A stretch of 64,000 nt of DNA, from the NCBI RefSeq assembly GCF_030253575.1, contig NC_080557.1, positions 48,095,501-48,159,500 of the forward strand, written 5' to 3'. The position numbers and the translations under genes are program-made. The notes beneath the pieces were generated by a model. The model was not told the DNA's origin and made no database searches. It was given only the letters and a program-made list of their open reading frames with translations. Below, one piece after another: positions 32,610 through 44,900 of this stretch. Position 1 is the stretch's first letter. Each line of letters starts with the position of its first letter. This DNA comes from Rhododendron vialii. Its lineage: Eukaryota; Streptophyta; Magnoliopsida; Ericales; Ericaceae.

Positions 32610-35600
32610 ATGGTTGAAACCAGGCGAAGCTCATCTTCATCGAAACGTCCGCTCTCTTCTCCCCTCCCCAGCGGCAAACGATCCAAGGTCCGTTCTTTCC
32701 CCTTAATTCCCTCTGATTTTGTCTCTTACATCTTCGAATCTTGTATCCCTGTCTAATATTCGTTAGATTTGTGGTAATTCTGTGAGTCTGACGTGGTTGG
32801 TTGGTTGGTTGCTCTGTAGGCGGCGGAGGACTCGTCGTCGACCACCGAAAAACCCTGTGCGCCGCCGCCGCCGACCGAAACCGTTGTTAAGGAATCGGGA
32901 TGCGAGGATCAAGGCCAGGAGGAGGCTCGATCTTCTGATCCGCCTCTTGTTCTTGAGAAATCTCCTGATGTCGAAGTAGAAGAAGCCGAGCCTCTGGCGT
33001 CTCCGGCGTTTCTAGGTAGAAGAAAGATTTTACCTTTCTTGCATGTGCTTTTGACTTTTCTTGGTTTATGATTCTTTTGCTATTTTCATCACTGTCTTTT
33101 TAATTGGGTTAGTAATTTCTCTTATAATTCAAACCAAAATAAAGAAGGCAAGGGGATGGCCTTGAACCCCATACAAACACACACACCATATCTCAGAAAC
33201 ACAGCTGAAACGTTTACATAGAAGCAGCACCACGCAAAACAAAACCACGAAACAGTCCTAACAGAGTACTATACATTCTCTGCCATTCTGTATTTTCATC
33301 GATATATTGTTTTTCTCACTCATACAGGTGATTCAAATGCTGATGCAGAGAAGTCAAAGTCAGTTCCTTCGGCACTTAATAGGGCGAAGAAACGGCAACT
33401 GAAACCACATGTGAAGGTCGCATGGGGAAAGCTTCTTTCTCAGTTCTCTCAGGTATGCCTTCAGTTTCCGGCCGTTTGTTGCTCTCTCTTGTTACTTGGG
33501 ACCAATTTGTTAGATGTACGAAGAGAAGGACTTGCAATTGGGATTCAACTGTAATTCCATTGGCCAGAAGTAACGTTTCTGTACTCAAACAGGGCATGAA
33601 GGTGGTTAGCCCAAGAATTTTTGTGGGTTTTTTTGTTCTTCCTTTTGAAAGTTGGGATCTTTGTTTGGGTATGGGTTTTGGAAGTCACCAAGATCGCCAT
33701 CAAATGTGGCTTAGATGTGAAGTTGTAGATATTTTGTATCACATCTTCTAGTTTTATGTCGTGGGTCCATGTCAAAATTGTTACTACTTTTTATGCTGTA
33801 GCAATATGATTTATTCTCTGTAGGGATATGAATTGTAATTGTTACAAACTAGCACTTTACGTGGAATTGTTCAGTATTTGAGCCAGGTGGTAGGCTACGA
33901 TTTCGTAAGAGTTTCTTAGACAACGCATGGCTGAACAACGGCTATGGTGAGAGAGCAATGTTGGGCTTGGTTTTCTCCACCACTGTCCCAAGATTCTTCG
34001 AAACCAATCTGATAAAGGGGAAGAGAAGAAGTAAGAAAAGGAAAACTAAGCCAATTGTGGCTTGTACTTGCTTGCTTGTGCTCAGTGTGAGAAATGAATT
34101 AATCTAAAGACAAGCTTGGCGAGCCATTCTGCAATTGTTAAGCTTAGTCAGTTACATCGGGAGAAATGGAGAAAAGCCACACATGCATACCCCTATTTGT
34201 ATCGCAGAACAGCATTATATGATTTTGGAACATTGAAACTGCCAAGAAAATATTGGGTATTAAAGTGTTGTGTCAGGTGGACTTGTGGGCCTGTGGCTGA
34301 GCTAATTTTTACTGCATTGTCAGCTTGAAACCAGTTTGGGCGCTTAAATTGAATTGAGCTCAGCTTGCCCAAATTTATCCGCAGCTTTGAATTGTCACTG
34401 CCACAATGGTGGCTGTTGTAGAAGCTCGGCCAGGTTGAGGTGCTAGACGCGATGAACCTCGCATGAAGTAATTTTATCCTGATGTTTGTCAACTTTTGGA
34501 TCCGATATTATATTGTGCATTGCGACCGTTGTCTAAGTTAGCAGTTCTCTATTTTGTTTATAATATTTTTACTGAGCAGTTTGTTCATTGGTAAGCTATA
34601 ATAAGCAGCGTAGAAACTTTTTTATTGAAGGCTTCTTCATCACCTATTATGTGTTCGTTTCTGATGCTGTTTCATTTTTCTGCAGAATCCCCATGTGGTC
34701 ATGAGTGGTCCTATTTTTACGGTTGGTCAAGGTCGTCAATGCAACTTGTGGATCAGAGATCCATCCATTAGTAAATCTTTGTGCAATCTGAGGCCCACGG
34801 AACAGCAGGTATAAATTTGTTCTTTCTTTTTTTGGAAAAATTTACTAGGTCAGGAAATAAATCCATAGCTTTGTCAAACATCCCATACGGTTATTTGTTT
34901 CAGCAGATTGGTCACAAAGCATAACATTTCTCTTTTATTATGATCAGCGGGGAGGTTCTCCTGGTACCTTACTGGAAATTATTGGCGGAAAAGGTGTTGT
35001 CCAAGTAAATGGCAAAATTTGCCCGAAAAGTTCTACTATTCCTCTGAATGGAGGCGATGAGGTGGTTTTTAGCTCATCTGGTAGACACGCTTATGTATCC
35101 TTTTTTCATATATTTTTTAACGCAGCAGCTGCATAGTTTTTTTGTTCATGGAAAATGGTCGAAGCGGACAGATGTGATGGGAACCAAGTGCACTATCTGG
35201 GACCCACACGTCACTTCCAATGAACAGTTAGCAGACGTTGGTTTCGGTTAAATTCTTTGTTTTCGGTTAAATTCTTTGTTTTAAGAAACATTATCGGTTG
35301 CTTATTGTCGTTAGGTTGTTAATTGTCGTTAGGTTGCCTTCAGTCTAAATTTATTTTTGGTAAGGAAAGTCAGTATTAGTTAACTTTTAGTTCGTCTCGA
35401 TGAGGGGAATGAGAAAAGAATAAATTTAGACTAAAGTTGAAAAGGTTCATGACGCTAACTTTCTTTCCCGAACTTTTTTCTTCAGTGAACTTTTTTCAAC
35501 TTTTGTCTATATTCGTATACTTTTCTGACTCCTCTCTCCAAGATGAACAGTAATAAAAAAATTTGACCCAAATCTAGTAAATAAGAGAGAACCAAAAAGA

Positions 35601-38600
35601 GTCGGTCAAAAAGACCCAAAAATTTAGGCCAAAGGCAGTCTTACCATTGCTTTCAAATTGCTTCATGTGGGCTTACTGAATGTTTGCACATCATTACTCC
35701 TTTGGAGGACATATCAAGTTTCCCTTAAACACATTCATTAGATTTTCCAGCAACTTGTGAATGATGATTTAGCTGCTGCTGGTGTGCCACCTTCATTGAG
35801 CATATTAGAATCCCATGGTGCTCCAATGAAGGGATTGCACTTTGAAACAAGATCTGGAGATGCTTCAGCTGTTGCAGGAGCATCAATTTTAGCATCTTTG
35901 TCAAATCTCCGAAAAGAGTTGTCTGTCCATCCACGTAACGAGGAGGATGTGCAACAAGGTTCTGAAATGCCTACATTACCTTCTGCTTGTGAAGCGCCTG
36001 ATAATTGTACTCTGGATGCTGAAATGAAGGATACTTCTGATCATGATGATGGGGCTGGGAGTGTTAAAGATGTTCCATCTTCTGACGCTGCTATTGAAAA
36101 CATGAATCTTGATAACATACTGGATTTTTCGGGGGATGCAGATATTGGGAAGGTCCCTGGAGGAACTCATGAATTAAGACCACTTATGCGGATGCTTGCA
36201 CGTTCACCTGCTGGAAGTATTGCTAAAGTACTCGATGAGCAAAGGGGAATCACAGAACTTCTCAAGGGGTTTGATACTCCAATTTTGGCAGCGACTAGGC
36301 GGCAAGAATTTAAAGATGGGTTACAACAAGGAATCCTCAGCGCCAGCAACATTGAAGTTTCATTTGAAGACTTCCCATATTATTTAAGGTGCAAAACTGG
36401 GCTCACTGTGTTAGGTGTCAGCAAATCTTGCATTTCTTGTTATATTTATCCTGATTGCTTTGTTGCGATTTTGTTGTGCTTTCTAGTCTCATGCAACTGT
36501 CTCTGTGGTTTCAAATAGGTTGTATAGGTGGATATATTTTAACCATCTCATGCCGGCTTTTTTGGTTTTGTGGTACCTTTTATTGCTGAAGCATGCTGAC
36601 TAGTTTGATATCAGGACATGGCACTCCAGTTTATGCTAAGTATTTATCTTTCTAGGCATGTGATGATAATAAATCTTGATAGGTTATTTTCTACCTACGA
36701 TGAAGTGATTTTCCTTCCAGTAAAACTGAAAAATCAAGTAATGACTCTAGGGGCATGGATTGCCATTTGAGATTCCGTAATAGAAGTGCCAATGATATTT
36801 TGAGTGCCTCTTAGCACACTTGCTCGAAAATATATGGCTGTTTTGTGTAGGTATATGATGTAATGTTAAGATGATAGAACAGATCTCTCGCATTTTTACT
36901 CTTGTGATTCAGGTGATGTCATCCTTGGTCATAGAGACAAAACCAGGGAATTTTGCTTACATGGGCTTCTCTTTTCTGTTTTATGGTATTGTAATAGTTT
37001 AAGGTTTTGCAATACCCAATTTTATTCCCACTTTTATGCTATTTCAGATTTAAGCATAGCTGTATTTTATACTTCTGTTTCAAACCAGATAAGGTCTGGT
37101 AGCCCATTTGGTGTCTTGATGCAGAGGGTGTAAAATATAGTATGTCAGAATTCGCTATGATAATCAATAATTGGTAAAACAATTGATAAATAGCTAAGGA
37201 TCAATATGGTGAGGTCATGTTAATAAGTATCACGTCCTCAGTGTCTATGCTGCTTAGCTTTCTTGGCATTCTTGCTTTCTTAACAACTTAAGCTTTTGGG
37301 ACTAGTGGTGCTCTAAACATGGTATTAGAGCTCACGTCGAGGGATGCCTTGGTTTCAAGTCTCTGTCTGCATTGATCTCTTATTGGAATGTGATTCTCCC
37401 GTCTTTGGATAATGGAATCTACACTTGCAAGTTATGCACAATGTTAGAGATCGAGATATCTATAGTATGTGATATGCATTGTTTTATCCCTATCATCCCA
37501 GTTTAAGATTTTCAGATTAGTGGTGCTCTGACAAAATATTTAATGGTCTTATAGTTCGTAAATTTTGTGCATGACAGTGCTTGCTCAAGTAGGCTTGGAT
37601 CTAAGGTTGTTATGACTTCGGTTTTCTGTTTTATTATTTTTGTCCTTATGTCCATTTGTGCACTGTTTTTGAAACTTTGGCTATCTGTCCTTTCTGCATG
37701 TTACCTTCGTTGTTTTTAGAAGACTTAGATGCGTGTCTCAGACCTGTGATGTGTTCTCTTGTCAGAGCACCACTAATCCCAAAATCTTAAACTGGGATTA
37801 TAGGGATGAAACAATGCATATCACATACTATAGATATCTCGATCTCTAGTAGCTTCTATTGTGCATAACTTGCAATTAGATTCCATTATCCAAAGACGGA
37901 GAGAATCACATGCCAATAAGAGATCAATGCAGACAGAGACTTGAAATCAAGGCAACTCTCGACGTGAGCTCTGATACCATGTTTAGAGCACACTAGTCCC
38001 AAAAGCTTAAGTTGTTAGGAAAGCAAGAAAGCTAAGAAGCATAGACACTGAGGACGTGATACTTATTAACATGACCTCGCCATATTGATCCTTAGCTATT
38101 TATCAATTGTTTTACCAATTATTGATTATCATAGAAAATTCTGACATACTATACTTTACACCCTCTGCATCAAGACACCAAATGGGCTGTCTTATAGTTC
38201 ATAAATTTTGTCCATGACAGTGCACAAGTAGGCTTGGATCTTAGGTTGTTATGACTTCTGTTTTGTTATTTTTGTCCATTTGTACACTGTTTTTGAAACT
38301 TTGGCAGTTTGTCTGTCCTTTCTGCATGGTACCTTCGTTGTTCTTAGAATACTTAGATGCATGCCTCAGACCTGTGATGTATTCTCTTCATTATCAGTTA
38401 GAATGTACCACATACTTTTTGTCGATAGATATTGATTGTATCTTTCTGCTGAACTTTTTCTGGAACGATGTATTTGTCAAGGGACTATCTATAACGAGGA
38501 TTGTTGTTAGATATGATACTGTTGTGTGAACTGTTTCTTCTGATTGCCATGATTTGAATCCCTGTCCATGTCAATTTGTGTTAAGTGTTTTCTAGGACAT

Positions 38601-41600
38601 TTGCATATATGCATCTGTTGATGTGTTTACTCTGCATATTTCCTCCTTTCCGGACTGGCTGGAATCCGTAAAATTCGGACTTACACAATCTTTATTCGTT
38701 GTGACAGTGAGACCACTAAGAATGTTTTGATTGCATCGACCTATATACATTTGAAGTGCAATAAATTTGCAAAGTACACGTCAGATCTTCCTACTGTGAT
38801 CCCAAGAATACTATTGTCTGGTCCTGCAGGTAAAGTTTCTTATTCCTGTTGGTGCATTTTGTTACACTTCAAATGTATGGCTTATTCTGATATTGGTCAT
38901 TTTTTCTTTCCAGGTTCAGAGATATATCAGGAAATACTGACCAAGGCGCTGGCCAAACATTTTGGTGCTAGACTTCTTATGGTTGATTCTCTCCTACTGC
39001 CCGGTGTAAGCTTCTTCTACATCTTTGTGTTAGTAATTTTTAGATGGAACTATAGAATTTTTTTTATGTAGCTTCTTTGTCATTCTAACACAATTTTAAT
39101 GTTTTCAGGGGTCTATTTCCAAGGATATTGATTATTATGTGAAAGAGAGTGCAAGGCCTGAAAGATCGAGTGTGTTTGCTAAACGGGCCGGACAGGCAGC
39201 TTTAATACATCTCAGGAAACCAACCTCGAGTGTTGAGGCAAATATAACTGGTGGGTCTACCATAAGTTCTCAGGCGCAGCCTAAGCAGGAGGCATCTACA
39301 GCTACATCAAAGAGCTACACTTTCAAGAAAGGTTTATACGAGTCTTTTTTTCAATCCATGCAGTCATAAACGAAATCTTATGGTCTGAGTAGTTCTCTTC
39401 ACCATTGTCCCCCATTTCTATTTTATTTTAATTATGTCTCTCTGAATTGGGTATTTATCTAGTAAGCTTCTCGTCTACCTAGTTGCATGACCGGTAGTTA
39501 TTCTGGCAGGTGATAGAGTAAAATTTGTGGGTTCCTTGCCGTCTGGATTTTCGCCATTGCAAAGGTACGTGTTGTACCAATACTAATACAATTATTCTCC
39601 TCTGCAACCTCCCTCAAGGTTGTTAGTCTTGTATTCCTGGAGAAATTTGATATGCCTTTGTAGACATTGTAAGCATGCATAGAAGTTAGTGAGATATGAG
39701 CATGTGGGTGCATCATGCACACATTACAAGACTTGACTCGGAACTTGGCAGGACTATTGTACTAGTAGTGATGCTATAGTTACTCGAGCAAAAAAAAATG
39801 ATGCTATAATGAGTAGTAATACCTGTGCTGATCAATCTGTTGACATTTAAAGTTACTTGGATAAGATGAAGGCAATTGTATTGTCGCATGATGCAGTCAT
39901 TTTGTTTATGTGAAGGGTAATATCCGTGTGGAATTGTGTGCAGGGGGCCCACATATGGTTCTAGAGGTAAAGTTGTTCTTGCATTTGAAGATAATGGTTC
40001 TTCCAAAGTGGGGGTTAGATTTGATAGATCAATTCCAGAAGGCAATGATCTCGGGGGTGCTTGCGAAGAAGATCATGGATTCTTTTGTGCTGGTAAAGAT
40101 CCTGGGATTCTTTGTTTACAAACACCATTTGTCAGCGTGATAGCAATTTGATTGTTTTCATTGCAGCTGACTTGCTTCGCCTAGATAGTTCTGTCACTGA
40201 TGATGTTGACAAACTAGCACTAAACGAACTCTTTGAGGTAAATATTGCCTGCTGTTTTTTGCGTGAAAGGATACTGAAAATGATTTGTTCATGTGTTATC
40301 TTGAGTCAGGAAGTGTCTTGTTCTATCTACAGTATGATGACCCAGGTGGTGCATTGTATAGGTTGCCTCCGAGGAGTGTAAAAACAGTCCGTTAATTATA
40401 TTGCTGAAGGACATAGAGAAATCAATGGCTGGTAATCCAGAGGCATATGCAGCTTTAAGGATCAAGCTGGAAAATTTACCAGAAAATGTAGTTGCCATTG
40501 CTTCCCATGCCCAAATGGATAACCGCAAGGAGAAAGTAAGAAGTTGATGTTGTTGAGTGTTGGTTTTGTCTTCGTATTTCTGTATTTGACGGTATACTAT
40601 ATTATCCAGTCTCACCCGGGGGGTCTTCTCTTTACAAAGTTTGGAAGCAACCAAACAGCACTTCTTGACCTTGCCTTTCCGGTATGTTATATACTGATTG
40701 TGTAGTTTCCATTTCTTCTTCTTCTTGCGCTCTATTTTCTTTTTTTGTGTGTATTTGTTGCTAGCACGTCCAAATGTCATGCAGACTCATGCGTAGTGGC
40801 ATAACTGTCTAACAACTTCAGTTGTTCCATATTAGGGAACTTGGCCCTTTAGCACAAGCTGTTGGCTTGCTATTTTTATTTCAGTTTTACAATTATATTG
40901 GTTTGTTCTATAATTTTTTGATTAACGATGAAATGGGATATTAACATGTTAGGATAAATTACAAATTTCTCCTTTGAGGTTTCTGAACATTATATTTGAC
41001 TCCTGATGAGGTGCCAAATATAGACTGCTCCTTGAGGTTTGAACTCATTACGATTCACCCCGATGATCCACCATTGGGTCAAGTAAAAGATAACGTGATG
41101 TCGCAAATGTTAATTTTAAGCACCCAAATTAGCCCTAAATAAGGTATCTTCTGATCCTTATTCATCACCAACATCCCTCCTACCTACCCCCTTCCACCAC
41201 CCCATCCGATCTCCTTCGTTTCCCCTCTTTTTTTTAAGTCAGAGTAGTAGTAAACAATCCTAATTTCTCTGAAAGTTAGCTTCAATTTCTCTCAGCCCTA
41301 TCAGAACTCATACTCTTCAGTGCAATTTCGCATATTTGCTGCGGCCACATTCTGACTGCAGCAACCACATTCCCCTGAAGCCATTTCAATTGGTGCTGAA
41401 GGGGGAGGTAGTCGCGTGATGGTTCTTGGTCAGTAAATGAGAAAAAGTGCGTAAGTGTGCATGCATGTGTTGATTGGAGATACGGTGATGTTTTAGTGGT
41501 AGAAGTGATGAGTTGGAGCTAGAGCTGGCAAAAGCGCGGTAGACCTGACTTAACAAGATACACTACGGGCTGTGTTGCCAGGTACTGTGTTGAGCTTTGG

Positions 41601-41851
41601 TTGGGTGATGGATATGAAGCATCAAACCCTCCTAACTCTACTTTTCTACTAAATCCTATATTGAAATTAGCATACACATGGCTTCTAGTTTGTTCTCTGG
41701 ACCACTGTGTATTTAAAGCATTTGGCCATATCTCCTCTCTTGTCATAGAGATCTCTGTCTAAAGCTCCTCTGTCTCTGTCTCTATCTCCCCATACTACAA
41801 ATCCTTCAATCGCTCTGCCCCCACATTCTCTCTACCCAATCTCTCTCTACC

Positions 41852-41913
<62 letters not shown>

Positions 41914-44900
41914 CCTCTTGTCCTGCAGACCCCCTCTCTGTTAGAGGTTTTTGTGAGTCTCTTTCTTCCCTATTGCGCTATCCGCTTTCACCTCCCACTC
42001 TTCCCTCTTCTCCTCCCTGATCTCCATCAACTCATCCTTTTTGCTGACAAAGTATTTCCACCAGTGCAGAGGTCATGATCAGACTGTTGAATATTAGTCG
42101 CTGGTGGTTGTAGTGTTCGGAGATTTTTTCCGGAAAATGGCAAAAAGTGGTGATAGGCGAGGCCAGTATTGTTGAACAACTTAATAAACGTTGTTGGCCC
42201 ACTTCCTAACAGTTTAAGCTCTTGGGACATTTGGTTACTTAACATGATATCAGAAATCAGGTTGGAAGAGGTCTTGCATTCAAGTCTCCTTAACCAAACC
42301 AAACCGAGCCTTACGTCCCAATCACTTGGGGTCGGCTACATGAATCCGTTTCCTCCATTGAGCTCTGTCAAGGGCCACTTGTTCACACTGACCCATTATA
42401 CGCATTCAAGTCTCCTTGTTTGCATATAATCCTTGTTACATTCTGCTTCTCCCCTTCATATTCTGATTCGATCTATATTACAGATATTTTCTTCCCCGCG
42501 TGCAAGACGGGGCTGCACTTGAGGGATGGGTTGTTGAATAGCTTAATGTACGTTGTTGGGCCCAATTCCTAATAGCTTAAGCTTTTTGGACAATTGGTAG
42601 TTAAAAGATGGGACCCTTGCCTCCCATTCCATCACCTTCTCCTTCCCCTCAGATTGCTGCTGAGTATAAAGAAAAGGGGAACAAATAGCCAAAACCCACT
42701 AGACTTCAATTGACATAAGGCTTGCTATTTCAACGTTCTTCTGGTCCAAAGCGGGTGATAATGTCTTCCACCTCAAGGGGTTGGTTGCGGTGACGGCTTG
42801 AGAGGAAAATCGTTGAGGGGAAAGTCGACTTGGCTCAACCTGTGAAACCCCATAGTTGGCGGTACATGCTCAAGGATGAGTGGGGGGGGCTGTGAGTTCG
42901 AGCTGACCTCGTGTTTTTCTGTGCAAAATAGAGAGGCAATAGTGGTAATTGAGCTTCCTCATTTAGTTCCAGGCCATTATTAATATCGGAAACTATGAAA
43001 GGAAGATGTATTTTGATGGATACCTTAGGGGAGTTAATGGTAGTTTCCGCCCATTTTAATATGTTTTGAACTTGTATATATAAATTTCCAACTCTAATAT
43101 CAACTATAACTATTGAGGGATAATTTTCTCATCATTGTAGTTAAGGAGTACTCCAGAGGAATTGTGAAATTGTATTACCTGATTAGAAGCGTGTTATGTT
43201 GATGATCACTATATCTTTAACACAAGTGAATGGTGTCAAACTTTGGGTTATAAACGATAGATATATGGACGCTGCTAAACTCTTTCCTGGTTAGTAAAAA
43301 ATCATGAATTGCTTTATTGAAGCATAATGTGTGTTAACTTTGCTGATGTTCAGGATAACTTTGGTAGACTTCATGATAGAAGCAAAGACACACCTAAAAC
43401 CATGAAGCAACTCACTCGTCTTTTCCCAAACAAAGTGACCATTCAGATGCCTCAGGTATTGAATCTATTGGTAGTACATCCTTTTATTGTCAAAGTTTTC
43501 TTTTTATCTCTGCTGGTGCCATGTTTACAAGTGTTTTTCCTGTCTCATAATAGGTGAAGTGTTTGAGGTTTGTACTTTTATTTTGGAACTGTGGCAGGAT
43601 GAAAATCTACTTTCGGACTGGAAACTACAATTGGATCGTGACGTTGAAACTTTGAAGTCGCAGTCTAACATTATTAGCATTCGCTCAGTGAGTATCTTTC
43701 GTGGTTGCCATTTTTTCCCAATTAGAAACATCTTCTTTCTATGGCCATTTATTATGTGCTTGCCTGAGTTGTTTGGGTATGTTTTATTATTTGTATCTGT
43801 TCCTGCTCATTGGTTGCATGGAAATGAACTAAAGAGTGGTATAACATGAGATGCCTGTTTGTTCCGACTTAGATGTTGGGTGCATATATTTAGTACCAAC
43901 TGTTTCTTTTCCTATTGTGTAGCCCCATGTTTCTAGTGGAAAGGGGTATACAGAATTTTGAGTCGAGGTTGAATTGCATTTACCTTTCATGTATCATCTT
44001 TAAGGTAACTTAACTTTGTCCATAGAGCAAGATTAGGAGGTATGTAGGATGAACTTTGAGCATGAGTGGGTGGTTGGCACAGAATGTAAACGGTTTGAAG
44101 TGTCGTTTTGAATTGGTTTTGTTATGATTGTTTTTTTTTTGTTATCATACGAGTTTGCAAGTTTCACCAAGGAGGGTATGGCTTGATGAATGTAGGATAT
44201 GTTTTTTCACAAATTTGAATGTTGGGTTAATATGATTTGGTATTTGGGTGGATAGTGATCTCTGATGTTAACGTCATGCTCTCAGTATATGCAACTGAAT
44301 TCTTGATTTCAGGTTTTGAGCCGGAATAGCCTGGAGTGCCCTGACCTTGAAACAGTTTACGTAAAGGATCAAGCCCTGACAAGTGAAAGTACTATCCTGA
44401 TTTATGGTTTTTCAGTTGCACAATTTGGATATTGAGGATTCCATTTTGATGTACTTATGTTCTTTTACTATTTCATATAGGTGTGGACAAAATAATTGGC
44501 TGGGCTTTGAGCCATCACTTCATGCAATGTGCTGAAGTGCCAGCTAAAGATGCCAAACTCACAATTTCCAGCGAAAGGTTGCTGCATATTTTCCTACTGC
44601 TTTGCCGTGTTTTTAAAACACAGAAAATGTTGATCTCATGTGTTCTCTCTGTGCTTTAATGCTAAGATTTTTCTTCATCTTGAGTTTTGCAGTATTAGGT
44701 ATGGATTGAACATTCTACAAGGAATTCAAAATGAATCTAAGAGTTCGAAAAAAACGCTCAAGGTAAAGTTGATGGTCCCTGCGGTATATACCTACTTTTT
44801 GTTCCATTTTTTTTAAAATCTCTTTATATTGTTTTTTATAATTACTTTTAGAGTTAGATTTATTACTTCATTTTGGAATGACCCACAAGACTTTCAGGAT

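Noticed and set aside
40950-41160. TAAATTACAAATTTCTCC with TTGAGGTTT phrases, resembling a dispersed repeat in ATPase intron 14
   Set aside because: No matching inverted end or flanking duplication was found, so boundaries and class are unsupported.
42301-42380. CTTGGGGTCGGCTACATGAA, a phrase seen in many plant repeats
   Set aside because: I recall it as a dispersed repeat but cannot assign it to a named SINE or other family with confidence. It lies inside the TRIM-like interval.
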